From an uncultured Luteimonas sp. (lineage in GTDB: Bacteria > Pseudomonadota > Gammaproteobacteria > Xanthomonadales > Xanthomonadaceae), in assembly GCA_934541015.1 (NCBI GenBank), contig CAKTDC010000028.1:1-43942 (forward strand): DNA of 43,942 bases. Reading direction: 5' to 3'. How positions within the stretch are numbered: position 1 is the stretch's first letter; each line of letters starts with the position of its first letter. This document shows positions 1-8,331 of the stretch, in pieces. Both the position numbers and the translations under genes were made by a program. The notes under the pieces are model-generated. The model worked only from the letters and a program-made list of their open reading frames with translations. It made no database searches and was not told the DNA's origin.

Positions 1-96
1 CGCCGTCACCTCCGCCGTCACCTCCGCCGTCACCTCCGCCGTCACCTCCGCCGTCACCTCCGCCGTCACCTCCGCCGTCACCTCCGCCGCCATTTC
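1..96. repeat. 12-bp tandem repeat (CGCCGTCACCTC)
   Basis: Seven perfect head-to-tail copies of the 12-mer CGCCGTCACCTC fill 1-84, followed by one degenerate copy at 85-96. The array is cut by the window edge, so its true length is unknown. The unit is a multiple of three, but no convincing reading frame runs through it into a recognisable protein. It ends 2 bp before a large palindrome, and its CCGTCA core resembles the end of that element, so it may have arisen by slippage at a repeat end. Confidence 0.95.
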
Positions 97-98
97 GC

Positions 99-178
99 CG
101 TCATCCCGGCGAAAGCCGGGATCCATTTTGCTCCTGGCAAAAAGCTGACAATGGATCCCGGCTTTCGCCGGGATGACG
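99..178. repeat. REP-like inverted repeat, 29-bp arms
   Basis: The left arm (99-127) and right arm (150-178) are perfect reverse complements of each other, separated by a 22-nt loop. The arms carry the GTCATCCCGG / CCGGGATGAC signature of the dispersed palindromes seen elsewhere in this window (inside hsdS and recD, and after mlaA). A transcript would fold into a very stable hairpin. Confidence 0.95.
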
Positions 179-240
179 GTGCCGGGAATCCCGGACCAGC
201 TCGTTCGCCGGGATGACGGTGTCGGGAATCCCGGATCAGC
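164..240. repeat. 37-bp direct repeat, 40-bp period
   Basis: Copies at 164-200 and 204-240 differ at two positions. The first copy includes the right arm of the preceding inverted repeat, so part of the palindrome was duplicated. Confidence 0.85.
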
Positions 241-537
241 GCGAGGGCCCTTCCCGGGATCCCAGGCTCACAACCATCGCGGTACACGTCAAACCTCACA
301 ACGACCGCGGCACACGTCAGACCCCGGCAGGTCCCCGGCATCGCCGGGGTTTCCCTCCAGGCAAATGACAGGTCCCTGTCGAGGCGACAGCTTCGCCCCG
401 GATGCCAGGCATCGCCCCCATCGGCACGCTCCTCTTGATGCAGGTCAACGACCGTGCTCGCAGCGGCGCTTGCGCGCCAGCTGCGCCGGCGCGCCGGAGT
501 ATGCTCGGGGACGTCCGACGCCGACACCGGGTCCGCC
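241..537. other. intergenic region upstream of P450 gene
   Basis: About 300 bp of GC-rich non-coding sequence between the repeat block and the P450 start. No convincing promoter, RNA gene or small coding region was seen. Several open frames exist on both strands, but their composition is that of shadow frames. Confidence 0.5.
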
Positions 538-1743
538 ATGACCGACCACATGCCCGACGACGTCTCCGCCGCCGGCCGGGACCTGCGCGCCTTCAGCGAC
601 CAGCTGCGCCCCCGCCACGCCGTGGTGCGCAACGACCGCGGCGAATGGGTGCTGCTGCGGCACGCGCTGGTCACGCAGGCCGCGCGCGACGATGTCCGCT
701 TCTCCAGCGCCGTCTCGCGCCACCTGCACGTTCCCAACGGCATCGACGGCGCCCGCCACACCGCCTACCGCGACGCCCTGGACGGCTTCCTGGCCGCGCA
801 CGCGCTGGCGCCCTTCCACGCGCGCTTCCGCCGGGTGGCGGACGAACTGGCCGCCGCGCTGCCCACGGGCACGGGCATCGACGCGGTGTCCGCGATCGGC
901 GTGCGCTTCGCGGTGCGCGCGCAGTGCGCGTGGCTGGGCTGGCCGGCGAGCCTGGAGGATCGCCTGGTGGCGTGGGTGGCCGAAAACCACGCCGCCGCGC
1001 GCTCGGGCGACCGCGACCGGACGCGCCGGGTGGCGGACGCGTTCGACGCGATCATCCACAGCGTGCTCGAACCGCGCCGCGCCGCCGCCCGCGGACCCGG
1101 CGACGGCGGCGACGTCACCACCCGCCTCATGCGCACCAGGCTCGACGGTCGCCGGCTCGACGACGCCGAGATCGTGTCGGTCCTGCGCAACTGGACCGGC
1201 GGCGACCTGGGCTCGATCGCCCAGTGCGTGGGCGTGCTGCTGCACTTCCTGGCCACCCGCCCGGAGCTGCAGGACCGCCTGCGCCGCGGCATGGACGATG
1301 CCCGGTTCGACGCGACCATCGACGAGATCCTGCGCATCGACGATCCCTTCGTCTCCAACCGCCGCGTGGCCACCTGCCCGGTGTCGATCGGCGGCGTCGA
1401 CCTGCCCGCGGGCGCACGGGTGACGCTGAACTGGACCTCGGCCAACCGCGACGAGGCCGTGTTCGGCGACCCCGACGCCTTCGACCCGCAGCGCAACGCG
1501 CCGCACAACCTGGTCTACGGCACGGGCCGCCATGCCTGTCCCGGGCGCCTGCTGGCGACGCTGGAGCTGCGCATCGCGCTGCAGGCGCTGCTCGCGGCCA
1601 CGTCCTCGATCACGCTCGACCCCGCCCTGCCCGCCGCGCGCGCGATCGCCCCGGTCGGCGGCTGGGCAAGCGTCGCGGTGGTGCTGGCGCCGCGCCGTCC
1701 ACCCGCGCCGCACGGCCCCGCGACCGGCACGGACACCGCGTGA
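538..1743 (+). CDS. cytochrome P450 with atypical I-helix
   Basis: A 401-aa haem-thiolate monooxygenase, in the size range of soluble bacterial class I P450s. The haem-ligand loop reads GTGRHACPG with Cys at about residue 334, and the K-helix ExxR is E263-I-L-R266. The downstream FDPQRNAPHN segment fits the meander. The I-helix reads TGGDLGS around D223: the acid is kept, but the usual oxygen-activating Thr is Leu224. The start at 538 gives a normal N-terminus (MTDHMPDD); an in-frame ATG at 454 would add 28 residues of shadow-like sequence. No ferredoxin or reductase gene lies nearby and no substrate can be inferred. The family call is firm. Catalytic class (monooxygenase, peroxide-driven or other) is open because of the missing Thr. 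Confidence 0.9.
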   Translation: MTDHMPDDVSAAGRDLRAFSDQLRPRHAVVRNDRGEWVLLRHALVTQAARDDVRFSSAVSRHLHVPNGIDGARHTAYRDALDGFLAAHALAPFHARFRRVADELAAALPTGTGIDAVSAIGVRFAVRAQCAWLGWPASLEDRLVAWVAENHAAARSGDRDRTRRVADAFDAIIHSVLEPRRAAARGPGDGGDVTTRLMRTRLDGRRLDDAEIVSVLRNWTGGDLGSIAQCVGVLLHFLATRPELQDRLRRGMDDARFDATIDEILRIDDPFVSNRRVATCPVSIGGVDLPAGARVTLNWTSANRDEAVFGDPDAFDPQRNAPHNLVYGTGRHACPGRLLATLELRIALQALLAATSSITLDPALPAARAIAPVGGWASVAVVLAPRRPPAPHGPATGTDTA

Positions 1744-1824
1744 CGGAAGTCACCGGCACCATCGTGACAGGCGGGCAGCGCCGGGATGGATGATGATCGG
1801 GTTCCGCCCGGACGACCCTGCCGC

Positions 1825-2871
1825 ATGACCCCGACCCGCTACGCCCTCGCCCTCGCCCTCGCCCTCGCAGCCTGCCTGGCCATCGCCGGCTGCGGCGGCC
1901 CGCAGCCGGCCGCGGATGCGCCGGCCGCGCGCACCCGGCTGCCGGCGAAGTTCGTCGCCGACCGCGTCGTGCTCGTGCCGACCACCGCTTCGGGCCAGGT
2001 GCTGGAGCTGATGACCGACAGCGGCGGCGGCTCCGACCAGCTGTCGGAGGCGGCGGTCGCCCGCCTGCGCCTGCCCACCGAACCGGCCGATATCCCCGGC
2101 CTGCGCGAGGAGCTGGGCGAGGCCGCCGATGGCACGCGCCTGGCCCGGTTCCCGGCCTTCGCCGAGGGCCAGGGCATTCCCGATGTGCGCTTCCTCGACG
2201 GCCGGCTGATGGTGTTTCCCGAGGCCTTCGTGCGGCAGCAGACGCCGCCCGGGCTGACCCGCTACGACGGTTTCCTCGGCCACCGCTGGTTCGCCGACCG
2301 CACCTGGACCTGGGACTATGCCGGCGAAGCCTTCTACCGCGAACCGGCCGCGTTCCAGCCCGATCCCGATGCCCGGGCGATGCCGCTGGGCTTCCTGACC
2401 AGCGCCTTGGGCAAGCGCGTGTTCTCGATGCCGCGCATGACCGTCCGCGTCGACGGACGCGAGCTGCCGATGCTGCTCGACACCGGCGCGACCACCGTGC
2501 TCACGCCCGAAGCGCTCGCGGTGCTGGGCGACGGCGGACCGGCCGAACGCGCCACCAGCATGGTCGCCGACAACGTCTTCCGGGCCTGGCGCGCCGCGCA
2601 CCCGGAATGGCGGGTGATCGAGGGCGGCCAGGCCTTCAGCGGCGCGGACATGATCGAGGTGCCGGAAGTGGAGATCGCCGGATTCACGGTCGGCCCGGTC
2701 TGGTTCACCCATCGCCCGGACGCCAACTTCCACGACATGATGTCGAGCATGATGGACGCGCAGGTCGAGGGCGCGATCGGCGGCAACGCCTTCCGCCACT
2801 TCGTCATGACCGTGGACTATCCGGCGGCGGTCGCCTACTTCCGGCCGGCGCGGACGCCCGGGCAGCCCTGA
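1825..2871 (+). CDS. retropepsin-like aspartic protease lipoprotein
   Basis: A 348-aa protein. The N-terminus is a lipoprotein signal peptide: a hydrophobic Leu/Ala run followed by the lipobox I-A-G-C23. The mature part has a clear retropepsin active-site motif LLDTGATT with Asp219, and an earlier similar motif LMTDSGGG with Asp65, so the protein appears to consist of two related half-domains as in bacterial aspartyl-protease-like (gag-asp) proteins. It is probably anchored in the periplasm. The substrate is unknown. ATG at 1825 is preferred over an ATG at 1786 because it places the signal peptide at the N-terminus. The gene lies 81 bp after the P450 gene on the same strand, but a functional link is not apparent. 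Confidence 0.8.
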   Translation: MTPTRYALALALALAACLAIAGCGGPQPAADAPAARTRLPAKFVADRVVLVPTTASGQVLELMTDSGGGSDQLSEAAVARLRLPTEPADIPGLREELGEAADGTRLARFPAFAEGQGIPDVRFLDGRLMVFPEAFVRQQTPPGLTRYDGFLGHRWFADRTWTWDYAGEAFYREPAAFQPDPDARAMPLGFLTSALGKRVFSMPRMTVRVDGRELPMLLDTGATTVLTPEALAVLGDGGPAERATSMVADNVFRAWRAAHPEWRVIEGGQAFSGADMIEVPEVEIAGFTVGPVWFTHRPDANFHDMMSSMMDAQVEGAIGGNAFRHFVMTVDYPAAVAYFRPARTPGQP

Positions 2872-2997
2872 CCGCAGGCCGCAGCCGCGCGACCGGCCGG
2901 GGCGGCGATGCCGATTCCGGAAGCCGTCGATCCCGGACCGTCATGCAATTTCGCCGTCGAAGGGGCAGAATCGGGACTCCATCCGACGGAGTGCACC

Positions 2998-3426
2998 ATG
3001 GGCCTGTTCTCGAAGATCACCGACCGCATCTTTGGCCGCAAGGCCGTCGCCGCCGAGCCGGCACCCGCGCCCACGCCCGACGTGGTCATCTTCGACGGCA
3101 GCCGGGACGATCCCGACGTCGCGCCGGAGGCGCTGCTGCCCGAAGCCCCGCCCGCGCCGGCCCCGGAGCCGGTGGACGTCGAAGCGGTGCTGACCGCGAT
3201 GGCCGAGGAGAAGGGCGGCAGGAGCGACTGGCGCCGCTCCATCGTCGACCTGCTCAAGCTGCTCGACCTGGACTCCAGCCTGGACGCGCGCAAGGAACTG
3301 GCCGCCGAGCTCGACGTCAACGCCGGCGCCCACGGCAGCGCCGAGCAGAACCTCGCCCTGCACAAGGCGGTCATGCGCGCCCTGGCCGAGAACGGCGGCA
3401 AGGTGCCGGACGAGCTGAAGGACTGA
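2998..3426 (+). CDS. DUF3597 family protein
   Basis: A 142-aa protein. It begins MGLFSKITDRIFGRK, has a Pro/Ala-rich linker (about residues 18-58) and ends in a helical domain with VDLLKLLDLDSSLDARKEL, the hallmark of DUF3597. The function of this family is not known; members are small and sometimes linked to LysM or BON domains, which are absent here. A GGAG Shine-Dalgarno-like sequence lies about 8 bp upstream of ATG 2998, supporting this start over an earlier in-frame ATG at 2908. It is a stand-alone gene followed directly by a hairpin terminator. Confidence 0.8.
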   Translation: MGLFSKITDRIFGRKAVAAEPAPAPTPDVVIFDGSRDDPDVAPEALLPEAPPAPAPEPVDVEAVLTAMAEEKGGRSDWRRSIVDLLKLLDLDSSLDARKELAAELDVNAGAHGSAEQNLALHKAVMRALAENGGKVPDELKD

Positions 3427-3433
3427 GGCCACG

Positions 3434-3460
3434 ACGCCGCGGCGCCCTGCCGCGGCGTTT
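3434..3460 (+). terminator. intrinsic terminator after the DUF3597 gene
   Basis: Perfect 9-bp stem ACGCCGCGG (3434-3442) / CCGCGGCGT (3450-3458) with a 7-nt loop and a short TTT run, 8 bp after the stop codon. Confidence 0.6.
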
Positions 3461-3576
3461 CCGATGCGGGCCGGCGACAGCCCGGCCCGCAACCGCGCGA
3501 CCCGCAGGCACCGCCGGACGCCCCTCAATCCCCCCGCGGCCCGCGCGTCTCCACGCCGCGCGAATGAACCGGCGCC

Positions 3577-3582
3577 TATGCT
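3577..3582 (+). promoter_or_regulatory. possible -10 box for leaderless egtB
   Basis: TATGCT lies 6 bp before the egtB ATG, so transcription would begin at or next to the start codon. No good -35 element is visible and no Shine-Dalgarno sequence precedes the ATG. Inference only. Confidence 0.3.
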
Positions 3583-3588
3583 GGGCGC

Positions 3589-4896
3589 ATGTCGACCCGG
3601 CCGCTGCACCATCCCTCGCTCCATGCCCGGCCCTCCGCCGCCCCCGGCGACGACCTCGCCGCGCGCTACGCCCGGGTCCGCGACCGCAGCGCCCGCCTCG
3701 CCGCGCCGCTGAGCGCCGAGGACGCGCAGCTGCAGTCCATGCCCGACGCCAGCCCGGCCAAATGGCACCTGGCGCACACCACCTGGTTCTTCGCCCGCTT
3801 CGTGCTGGAGGACCCGGCCGCGATCCCGGACGGCTGGGACGTGCTGTTCAACAGCTATTACGTGGGCGCCGGCGAACGCCACCCGCGGCCGCGGCGCGGC
3901 CTGCTCTCGCGGCCGTCGCTGGCCGCGGTGCTGGACTGGCGCGAACGCATCGACGCCCGGGTGCTGCAGGCGCTGGAGGCCGGCGGCTTCGACCAGGCGC
4001 GGCGCGACGTCCTGCTGCTCGGCATCCACCACGAGCAGCAGCACCAGGAACTGCTGCTGACCGACATCAAGCACGCGCTGTGGTGCAACCCGCTGGCACC
4101 GGCGTACCGCGCGGATCCGCCCCGCCAGGCCGCGACCCGTGCCCCGGCGGACGCGCCGCGCTGGCTGCACCGCGATGAAGCCATCGTCGGAATCGGCGCG
4201 CCGCCCTGGCCCGGCGACGGCGCCGCCTTCGCCTACGACAACGAGACTCCGCGCCACCGCGTGCTGCTGCCGGCGCACGCGATCGCGCGGCGCCCGGTGT
4301 CGAACGCCGACTACGCGGCCTTCGTCGCCGACGGCGGCTACCGCACGCCCGGCCTGTGGCTGAGCGACGGCTGGGACCTGGTGCAGCGCGAAGGCTGGGA
4401 ACGGCCGCTGTACTGGCACGCCGACGGCGCGCGCGAGTTCACCCTGGGCGGCTGGCAGCCGCGCGATCCCGCTGCGCCCGTCTGCCACCTCAGCCACTAC
4501 GAAGCCGACGCCTGCGCGCGCTGGGCCGGCGCACGCCTGCCGACCGAGGCCGAATGGGAAGCCGCGGCCGCCGACTGCGCGATCGAAGGCAATTTCGCCG
4601 ACGCCGACGCGCCGCTGCATCCGCACGCCGGCAGCGGCAGCGGCGACGGGCCGCAGGACATGTTCGGCAACGTCTGGGAATGGACCGCCAGCGCCTATGC
4701 GCCGTATCCGCGCTTCCGCCCGCTGGCCGGCACCCTGGGCGAGTACAACGGCAAGTTCATGAGCGGCCAGCTGGTGCTGCGCGGCGGCAGCTGCGCCACC
4801 CCGCGCGACCACCTGCGCCCCAGCTACCGCAACTTCTTCCCGCCGCGGGCGCGCTGGCAGTTTTCCGGGCTGCGCCTGGCGAAGGATCCCGATTGA
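3589..4896 (+). CDS. egtB: ergothioneine biosynthesis protein EgtB
   Basis: A 435-aa non-haem iron enzyme. In this family EgtB couples hercynine to a thiol (gamma-glutamylcysteine or cysteine) with O2, forming the C-S bond and sulfoxide. The N-terminal DinB-like domain carries the three-His iron site: H63 in LAHTTWFF, and H148 and H152 in HHEQQHQEL. The C-terminal formylglycine-generating-enzyme-like sulfatase domain (about residues 180-432) shows RLPTEAEWE, GNVWEWT and LRGGSC. Length is normal for EgtB and no methyltransferase domain is attached, so it is not the OvoA fusion. The stop codon overlaps the egtD start. No egtA, egtC or egtE is in the window, so the thiol donor and the C-S lyase must come from elsewhere. 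Confidence 0.93.
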   Translation: MSTRPLHHPSLHARPSAAPGDDLAARYARVRDRSARLAAPLSAEDAQLQSMPDASPAKWHLAHTTWFFARFVLEDPAAIPDGWDVLFNSYYVGAGERHPRPRRGLLSRPSLAAVLDWRERIDARVLQALEAGGFDQARRDVLLLGIHHEQQHQELLLTDIKHALWCNPLAPAYRADPPRQAATRAPADAPRWLHRDEAIVGIGAPPWPGDGAAFAYDNETPRHRVLLPAHAIARRPVSNADYAAFVADGGYRTPGLWLSDGWDLVQREGWERPLYWHADGAREFTLGGWQPRDPAAPVCHLSHYEADACARWAGARLPTEAEWEAAAADCAIEGNFADADAPLHPHAGSGSGDGPQDMFGNVWEWTASAYAPYPRFRPLAGTLGEYNGKFMSGQLVLRGGSCATPRDHLRPSYRNFFPPRARWQFSGLRLAKDPD

Positions 4897-5855
4897 GCCG
4901 CGCGCCGGACGTCACCGACCTCCACCCCAGCGCCGACGACATCGCCGGCGACGTGCTGCGCGGCCTGTCGTCCACGCCGAAGCAGCTGCCGTCGAAGTAC
5001 TTCTACGACGCCCGCGGCTCCGAGCTGTTCGAGGCCATCACCCGCCAGCCCGAGTACTACCTCACCCGCATCGAGCTGGCGCTGCTGGCCGAGCGCGGCG
5101 CGCAGATCGCCGACGCCGTCGGCCCGCGCGCGCACGTGGTCGAACCGGGCAGCGGCAGCGGCCGCAAGACCCGGCTGCTGCTCGACGCACTGCACGATCC
5201 GGTGGCCTACACCCCGATCGACATCTCCCGCGCCGCGCTCACCGCCAGCGCCGGGCGGCTGGACCACGAGTTCGGCGATGTCGAAGTGCTGCCGGTGCTG
5301 GCCGACTTCACCCGGCCGGTGCCGCTGCCCAGGCCCACGCGTCCTGCCGACTCGGCGCTGGTGTTCTTCCCCGGCTCGACCCTGGGCAACTTCACCGCCG
5401 ACGAATCGGTGCGGCTGCTCAGCGCGATGCGCGCCACCATGGGAGACGGCGGCGCCACCCTGCTCGGCCTGGACCTGGAGAAGGACCCGGCCCTGATCGA
5501 GGCCGCCTACAACGATGCCGCCGGCGTCACCGCCGAGTTCACCCTCAACCTCCTGCGCCGGCTCAACCGCGACCTCGGCAGCGACTTCGACCTGTCCGCA
5601 TTCGCCCACCGCGCCCGCTACCTTGCGCACGAAGGCCGCATCGTCACCACCCTCGAAAGCCTGCGCCGGCAGGCCGTGACCGTCGCCGGCCAACGCTTCG
5701 CGTTCGCGGCGGGCGAACAGATGCAGGTCGAGCAGAGCCAGAAGTACACCGACGCGCGCATCGCGGCCCTGGCGGCGCAGGCCGGGCTGCGGGTGGTCGC
5801 GGCCTGGAACGACGCACGCGACTGGTTCGGGCTGCGGCTGCTGCGCGCGGCGTAG
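4893..5855 (+). CDS. egtD: L-histidine N-alpha-methyltransferase EgtD
   Basis: A 320-aa SAM-dependent enzyme that trimethylates the alpha-amino group of histidine to hercynine, the first step of ergothioneine synthesis. Length matches the family (about 320 aa). The SAM-binding loop is VVEPGSGSGRKT (about residues 82-93), and the family motifs LPSKYFYDARGSELFE and FFPGSTLGNF are present. The frame opens with TTG at 4893, whose last bases are shared with the egtB stop codon (TTGA). No ATG or GTG gives a full N-terminus, so a TTG start with translational coupling to egtB is the best reading. Confidence 0.93.
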   Translation: MSRAPDVTDLHPSADDIAGDVLRGLSSTPKQLPSKYFYDARGSELFEAITRQPEYYLTRIELALLAERGAQIADAVGPRAHVVEPGSGSGRKTRLLLDALHDPVAYTPIDISRAALTASAGRLDHEFGDVEVLPVLADFTRPVPLPRPTRPADSALVFFPGSTLGNFTADESVRLLSAMRATMGDGGATLLGLDLEKDPALIEAAYNDAAGVTAEFTLNLLRRLNRDLGSDFDLSAFAHRARYLAHEGRIVTTLESLRRQAVTVAGQRFAFAAGEQMQVEQSQKYTDARIAALAAQAGLRVVAAWNDARDWFGLRLLRAA

Positions 5856-6179
5856 GCGCAGGGAGCCCCGGGCAGCCGCGGCACCTCGCCCCCCAACCCG
5901 GAACGTCCCCGTATCCGGGCGGGGTCAGGCGCATTGTGCTAGAATCGCCGCAGTTCGCGCATTTTTGGCGCTGTTTTCTTCGCGTTCGCCGAAGTTCTTA
6001 TCCCGGGTGGCCGTATGCCGCTGCCCCTCGCGCGACCCCTTGCCCGGGACTGGCGGGAACGGAGCCAGGCTCCGGCAGTCGTTGTCGACTCCTCTTCCGC
6101 CCCTCCCCGGGTGCAGCCCGCGCCGCCGGGCATCCGCGCGCCTGCTCCCGGTGCGCCAGCCACGGAGATCACAACCAGC
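5856..6179. other. egtD-tmm intergenic region
   Basis: About 320 bp without a gene. It holds a possible extended -10 (TG at 5937-5938, TAGAAT at 5940-5945) followed by a short T-rich stretch, so tmm probably has its own promoter and a long leader (about 230 nt). No known riboswitch was recognised. Confidence 0.4.
5937..5945 (+). promoter_or_regulatory. extended -10 promoter candidate for tmm
   Basis: TG-C-TAGAAT matches an extended -10 element in otherwise GC-rich sequence. No clear -35 is present, which is common for extended -10 promoters. It lies 235 bp upstream of the tmm ATG. Confidence 0.4.
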
Positions 6180-7616
6180 ATGACCCAGCGAATCGCCATC
6201 CTCGGCGCCGGCCCCAGCGGCCTGGCCCAGCTCCGCGCCTTCGATGCCGCCCGCCGCGCCGGCGCCGACGTCCCGGAAATCGTCTGTTTCGAAAAGCAGT
6301 CCGACCTCGGCGGCATGTGGAACTACACCTGGCGCACCGGCCTGGACCAGCACGGCGAGCCGGTGCACGCCAGCATGTACCGCTACCTGTGGTCGAACGG
6401 ACCCAAGGAATGCCTGGAGTTCGCCGACTACAGCTTCGAGGAGCACTTCGGCCGCCCGATCGCCTCGTATCCACCGCGGCCGGTGCTGCGCGACTACATC
6501 ATGGGCCGGATCGAACGCAGCGGCCTGCGCGACCAGATCCGCTTCAACACCGCCGTGCACTCGGTCGAGTACAGCGAGGAGACGGGGAAGTTCACCGTCA
6601 CCGTGCGCGAGCTCGTGGACGACCGCATGGTCAGCGAGGAGTTCGACTGGGTGGTGGTGGCCACCGGCCACTTCTCCACGCCCAACGCGCCGGCGTTCGA
6701 GGGCCTGTCGCAGTTCCCCGGCCGCGTGCTGCACGCGCACGACTTCCGCGACGCCTGCGAGTTCGCCGGCAAGGACCTGCTGCTGGTCGGCAGCAGCTAT
6801 TCGGCCGAGGACATCGGCACCCAGTGCTACAAGTACGGCGCGAAGTCGGTCACCTTCAGCTACCGCAGCGCACCGATGGGCTACGACTGGCCGGACGCCT
6901 TCAGCGAGATGCCGCTGCTCGTGCGCGTGGACGGCAGCACCGCGCACTTCGCCGACGGCAGCTCGCGCGACGTGGACGCGATCGTCCTGTGCACCGGCTA
7001 CCAGCACCACTTCCCGTTCCTGCCCGACGAGCTGACCCTGCGCACCCGCAACCGCCTGTATCCGGAAGGGCTGTACAAGGGCGTGTTCTGGATCGACAAC
7101 CCGAAGCTGGTCTACCTGGGCATGCAGGACCAGTACTACACCTTCAACATGTTCGACGCCCAGGCCTGGCTCGCACGCGACGTGATCCTCGGCCGCACCG
7201 CGCTGCCGTCGCGCGAGGACATGCTGGCCGACAGCCAGGCCTGGTTCGCACGCGAGAACGCCTGCGCCGGCAGCGACGACGACATCGACTTCCAGGCCGC
7301 CTACGTGCGCGACCTGGTCGACCGCAGCGACTATCCCGACTTCGCCATCGAGCAGGTCGCGGACATGTTCAAGCAGTGGCAGCGCGACAAGCGCGAGGAC
7401 ATCCTCGGCTACCGCAACCGCAGCTATCGCTCGACCATCACCGGCACCCTCGCGCCGCCGCACCACACGCGCTGGATGGAGGCGATGGACGACTCGCTCG
7501 ACGCCTTCCTCGCCGACTCGCGCGAGTTGGAGGACCAGCTCGCGGTACCGCAGCCACCGGCGCCGGCGACCGTCGGCAGCGAAGCGGCAGCCCCGCCCCT
7601 GCGCCGCAGCGCCTGA
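6180..7616 (+). CDS. tmm: trimethylamine monooxygenase (flavin-containing)
   Basis: A 478-aa FAD/NADPH monooxygenase expected to oxidise trimethylamine to trimethylamine N-oxide in the cytoplasm. The FAD-binding motif is GAGPSG (residues 9-14) and the NADPH-binding motif GSSYSAED (204-211), with the FMO-type segment [11 protein letters not shown] between them. From memory of characterised bacterial Tmm (Methylocella type), long stretches match closely, including [53 protein letters not shown] and FNMFDAQAW, so the specific call is stronger than a generic FMO. ATG 6180 is chosen because the sequence begins directly with the Rossmann strand; a GGAG lies about 11 bp upstream. The last 20-30 residues are a Pro/Ala-rich tail. 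Proximity to egtBD is notable but the pathway link is inference. Confidence 0.9.
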   Translation: MTQRIAILGAGPSGLAQLRAFDAARRAGADVPEIVCFEKQSDLGGMWNYTWRTGLDQHGEPVHASMYRYLWSNGPKECLEFADYSFEEHFGRPIASYPPRPVLRDYIMGRIERSGLRDQIRFNTAVHSVEYSEETGKFTVTVRELVDDRMVSEEFDWVVVATGHFSTPNAPAFEGLSQFPGRVLHAHDFRDACEFAGKDLLLVGSSYSAEDIGTQCYKYGAKSVTFSYRSAPMGYDWPDAFSEMPLLVRVDGSTAHFADGSSRDVDAIVLCTGYQHHFPFLPDELTLRTRNRLYPEGLYKGVFWIDNPKLVYLGMQDQYYTFNMFDAQAWLARDVILGRTALPSREDMLADSQAWFARENACAGSDDDIDFQAAYVRDLVDRSDYPDFAIEQVADMFKQWQRDKREDILGYRNRSYRSTITGTLAPPHHTRWMEAMDDSLDAFLADSRELEDQLAVPQPPAPATVGSEAAAPPLRRSA

Positions 7617-7737
7617 GCCGCAGCCGCCCCCACGCCGTCGCGGCCGTCGGAGGAGATGGCTTCCCGGCAGATGGACGATCGGCGGCGAGGGGGCTTGCCG
7701 GCCGGACCGGATGCGGGCCGGAACAGCAGGAGGCGTA

Positions 7738-7761
7738 CCGGTCGCGGGCGGCCGCGACCGG
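7738..7761. repeat. perfect 10-bp stem-loop after tmm
   Basis: CCGGTCGCGG (7738-7747) pairs with CCGCGACCGG (7752-7761) around a 4-nt loop. There is no T run, so it is either a Rho-independent-like hairpin without U tract or an mRNA 3'-end stabiliser for tmm. Confidence 0.5.
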
Positions 7762-7852
7762 CCACCGGCGACGCGACGCCAGCGATCCACGCAAGGGCCG
7801 GCGATGGTCCCCCGGATCACCGAAGCCGTTTATCCTGCCGCCACCGCCTCCT

Positions 7853-8066
7853 ATGCGACGGCCCCCCGTGATCGCCAGGTTCCACCATCTGCACATCCGC
7901 CTGGACAACATCGAGCCGGCGATCGAACGCGAGCTCATCGTGCCGTCCGGCCTGAACCTGGGCCGGCTGCACCTGATCATCCAGGCCGTCATGGGCTGGG
8001 ACAACTCCCATCTGCACGAATTCATCGTCGGCCAGGGCCGCAACGTCCGGCGCTTCGGCCCGGCGG
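7853..8066 (+). pseudogene. truncated pRiA4b ORF-3-like protein gene
   Basis: The N-terminal ~70 residues (from MRRPPVIARFHHLHIRLD through MGWDNSHLHEF to RRFGPADT) match the start of the plasmid pRiA4b ORF-3-like domain, whose hallmark is a late LHxxIQxxMGWxxSHLHEF segment. The domain normally continues for about 100 more residues. Here the reading stops making sense at about 8067, exactly where a copy of the slipin 3' region begins on the opposite strand; the open frame runs on into unrelated sequence until 8437. GTG 7868 is an alternative start. Family function is unknown (found in mobile and plasmid DNA). This is a broken gene caused by a recombination junction. Confidence 0.75.
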
Positions 8067-8206
8067 ACACGGTAAGCCGATCGATCTTCTCGATCACCTT
8101 CTCAAGGGCTTCCAGCTCCTTGAGTCGCATCAGCACCGCGCTTTCCTCAATCAGCTTCGCAGTGTTGAGCAGCGAGCGCGTGGCGTTGGCCTTCTCGCGG
8201 CGGCGG
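8067..8206 (-). pseudogene. duplicated slipin 3'-end fragment
   Basis: 140 bp that align without gaps to 11563-11702 inside the slipin gene, with 8 mismatches counted by eye (about 94% identity). On the minus strand it encodes the slipin segment RRREKANATRSLLNTAKLIEES followed by KELEALEK, then leaves the homology at both ends. Orientation is the same as the intact slipin gene 3.5 kb away. The divergence shows a duplication that is not brand new. Confidence 0.92.
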
Positions 8207-8331
8207 CCCATGTGTGGTGGATTTCCCCTGATAGCATCGGAAACGCTGGCGCTGTTTGTTCGATGCCGCCATTGTCCGCTGGTCTTCGGAACGGTACGCG
8301 CCGCTACTGGCGTCTGCGGCGGGCGAGCGGC

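Noticed and set aside
402..1793. Long overlapping frames on both strands across the P450 and most other genes
   Set aside because: They are shadow frames produced by high GC content: Arg/Ala/Pro-rich, no domain motifs, and opposite or offset to clearly coding frames.
5925..7820. 631-codon minus-strand frame opposite tmm
   Set aside because: Antisense to a gene with long unmistakable Tmm motifs; low-complexity composition without any domain.
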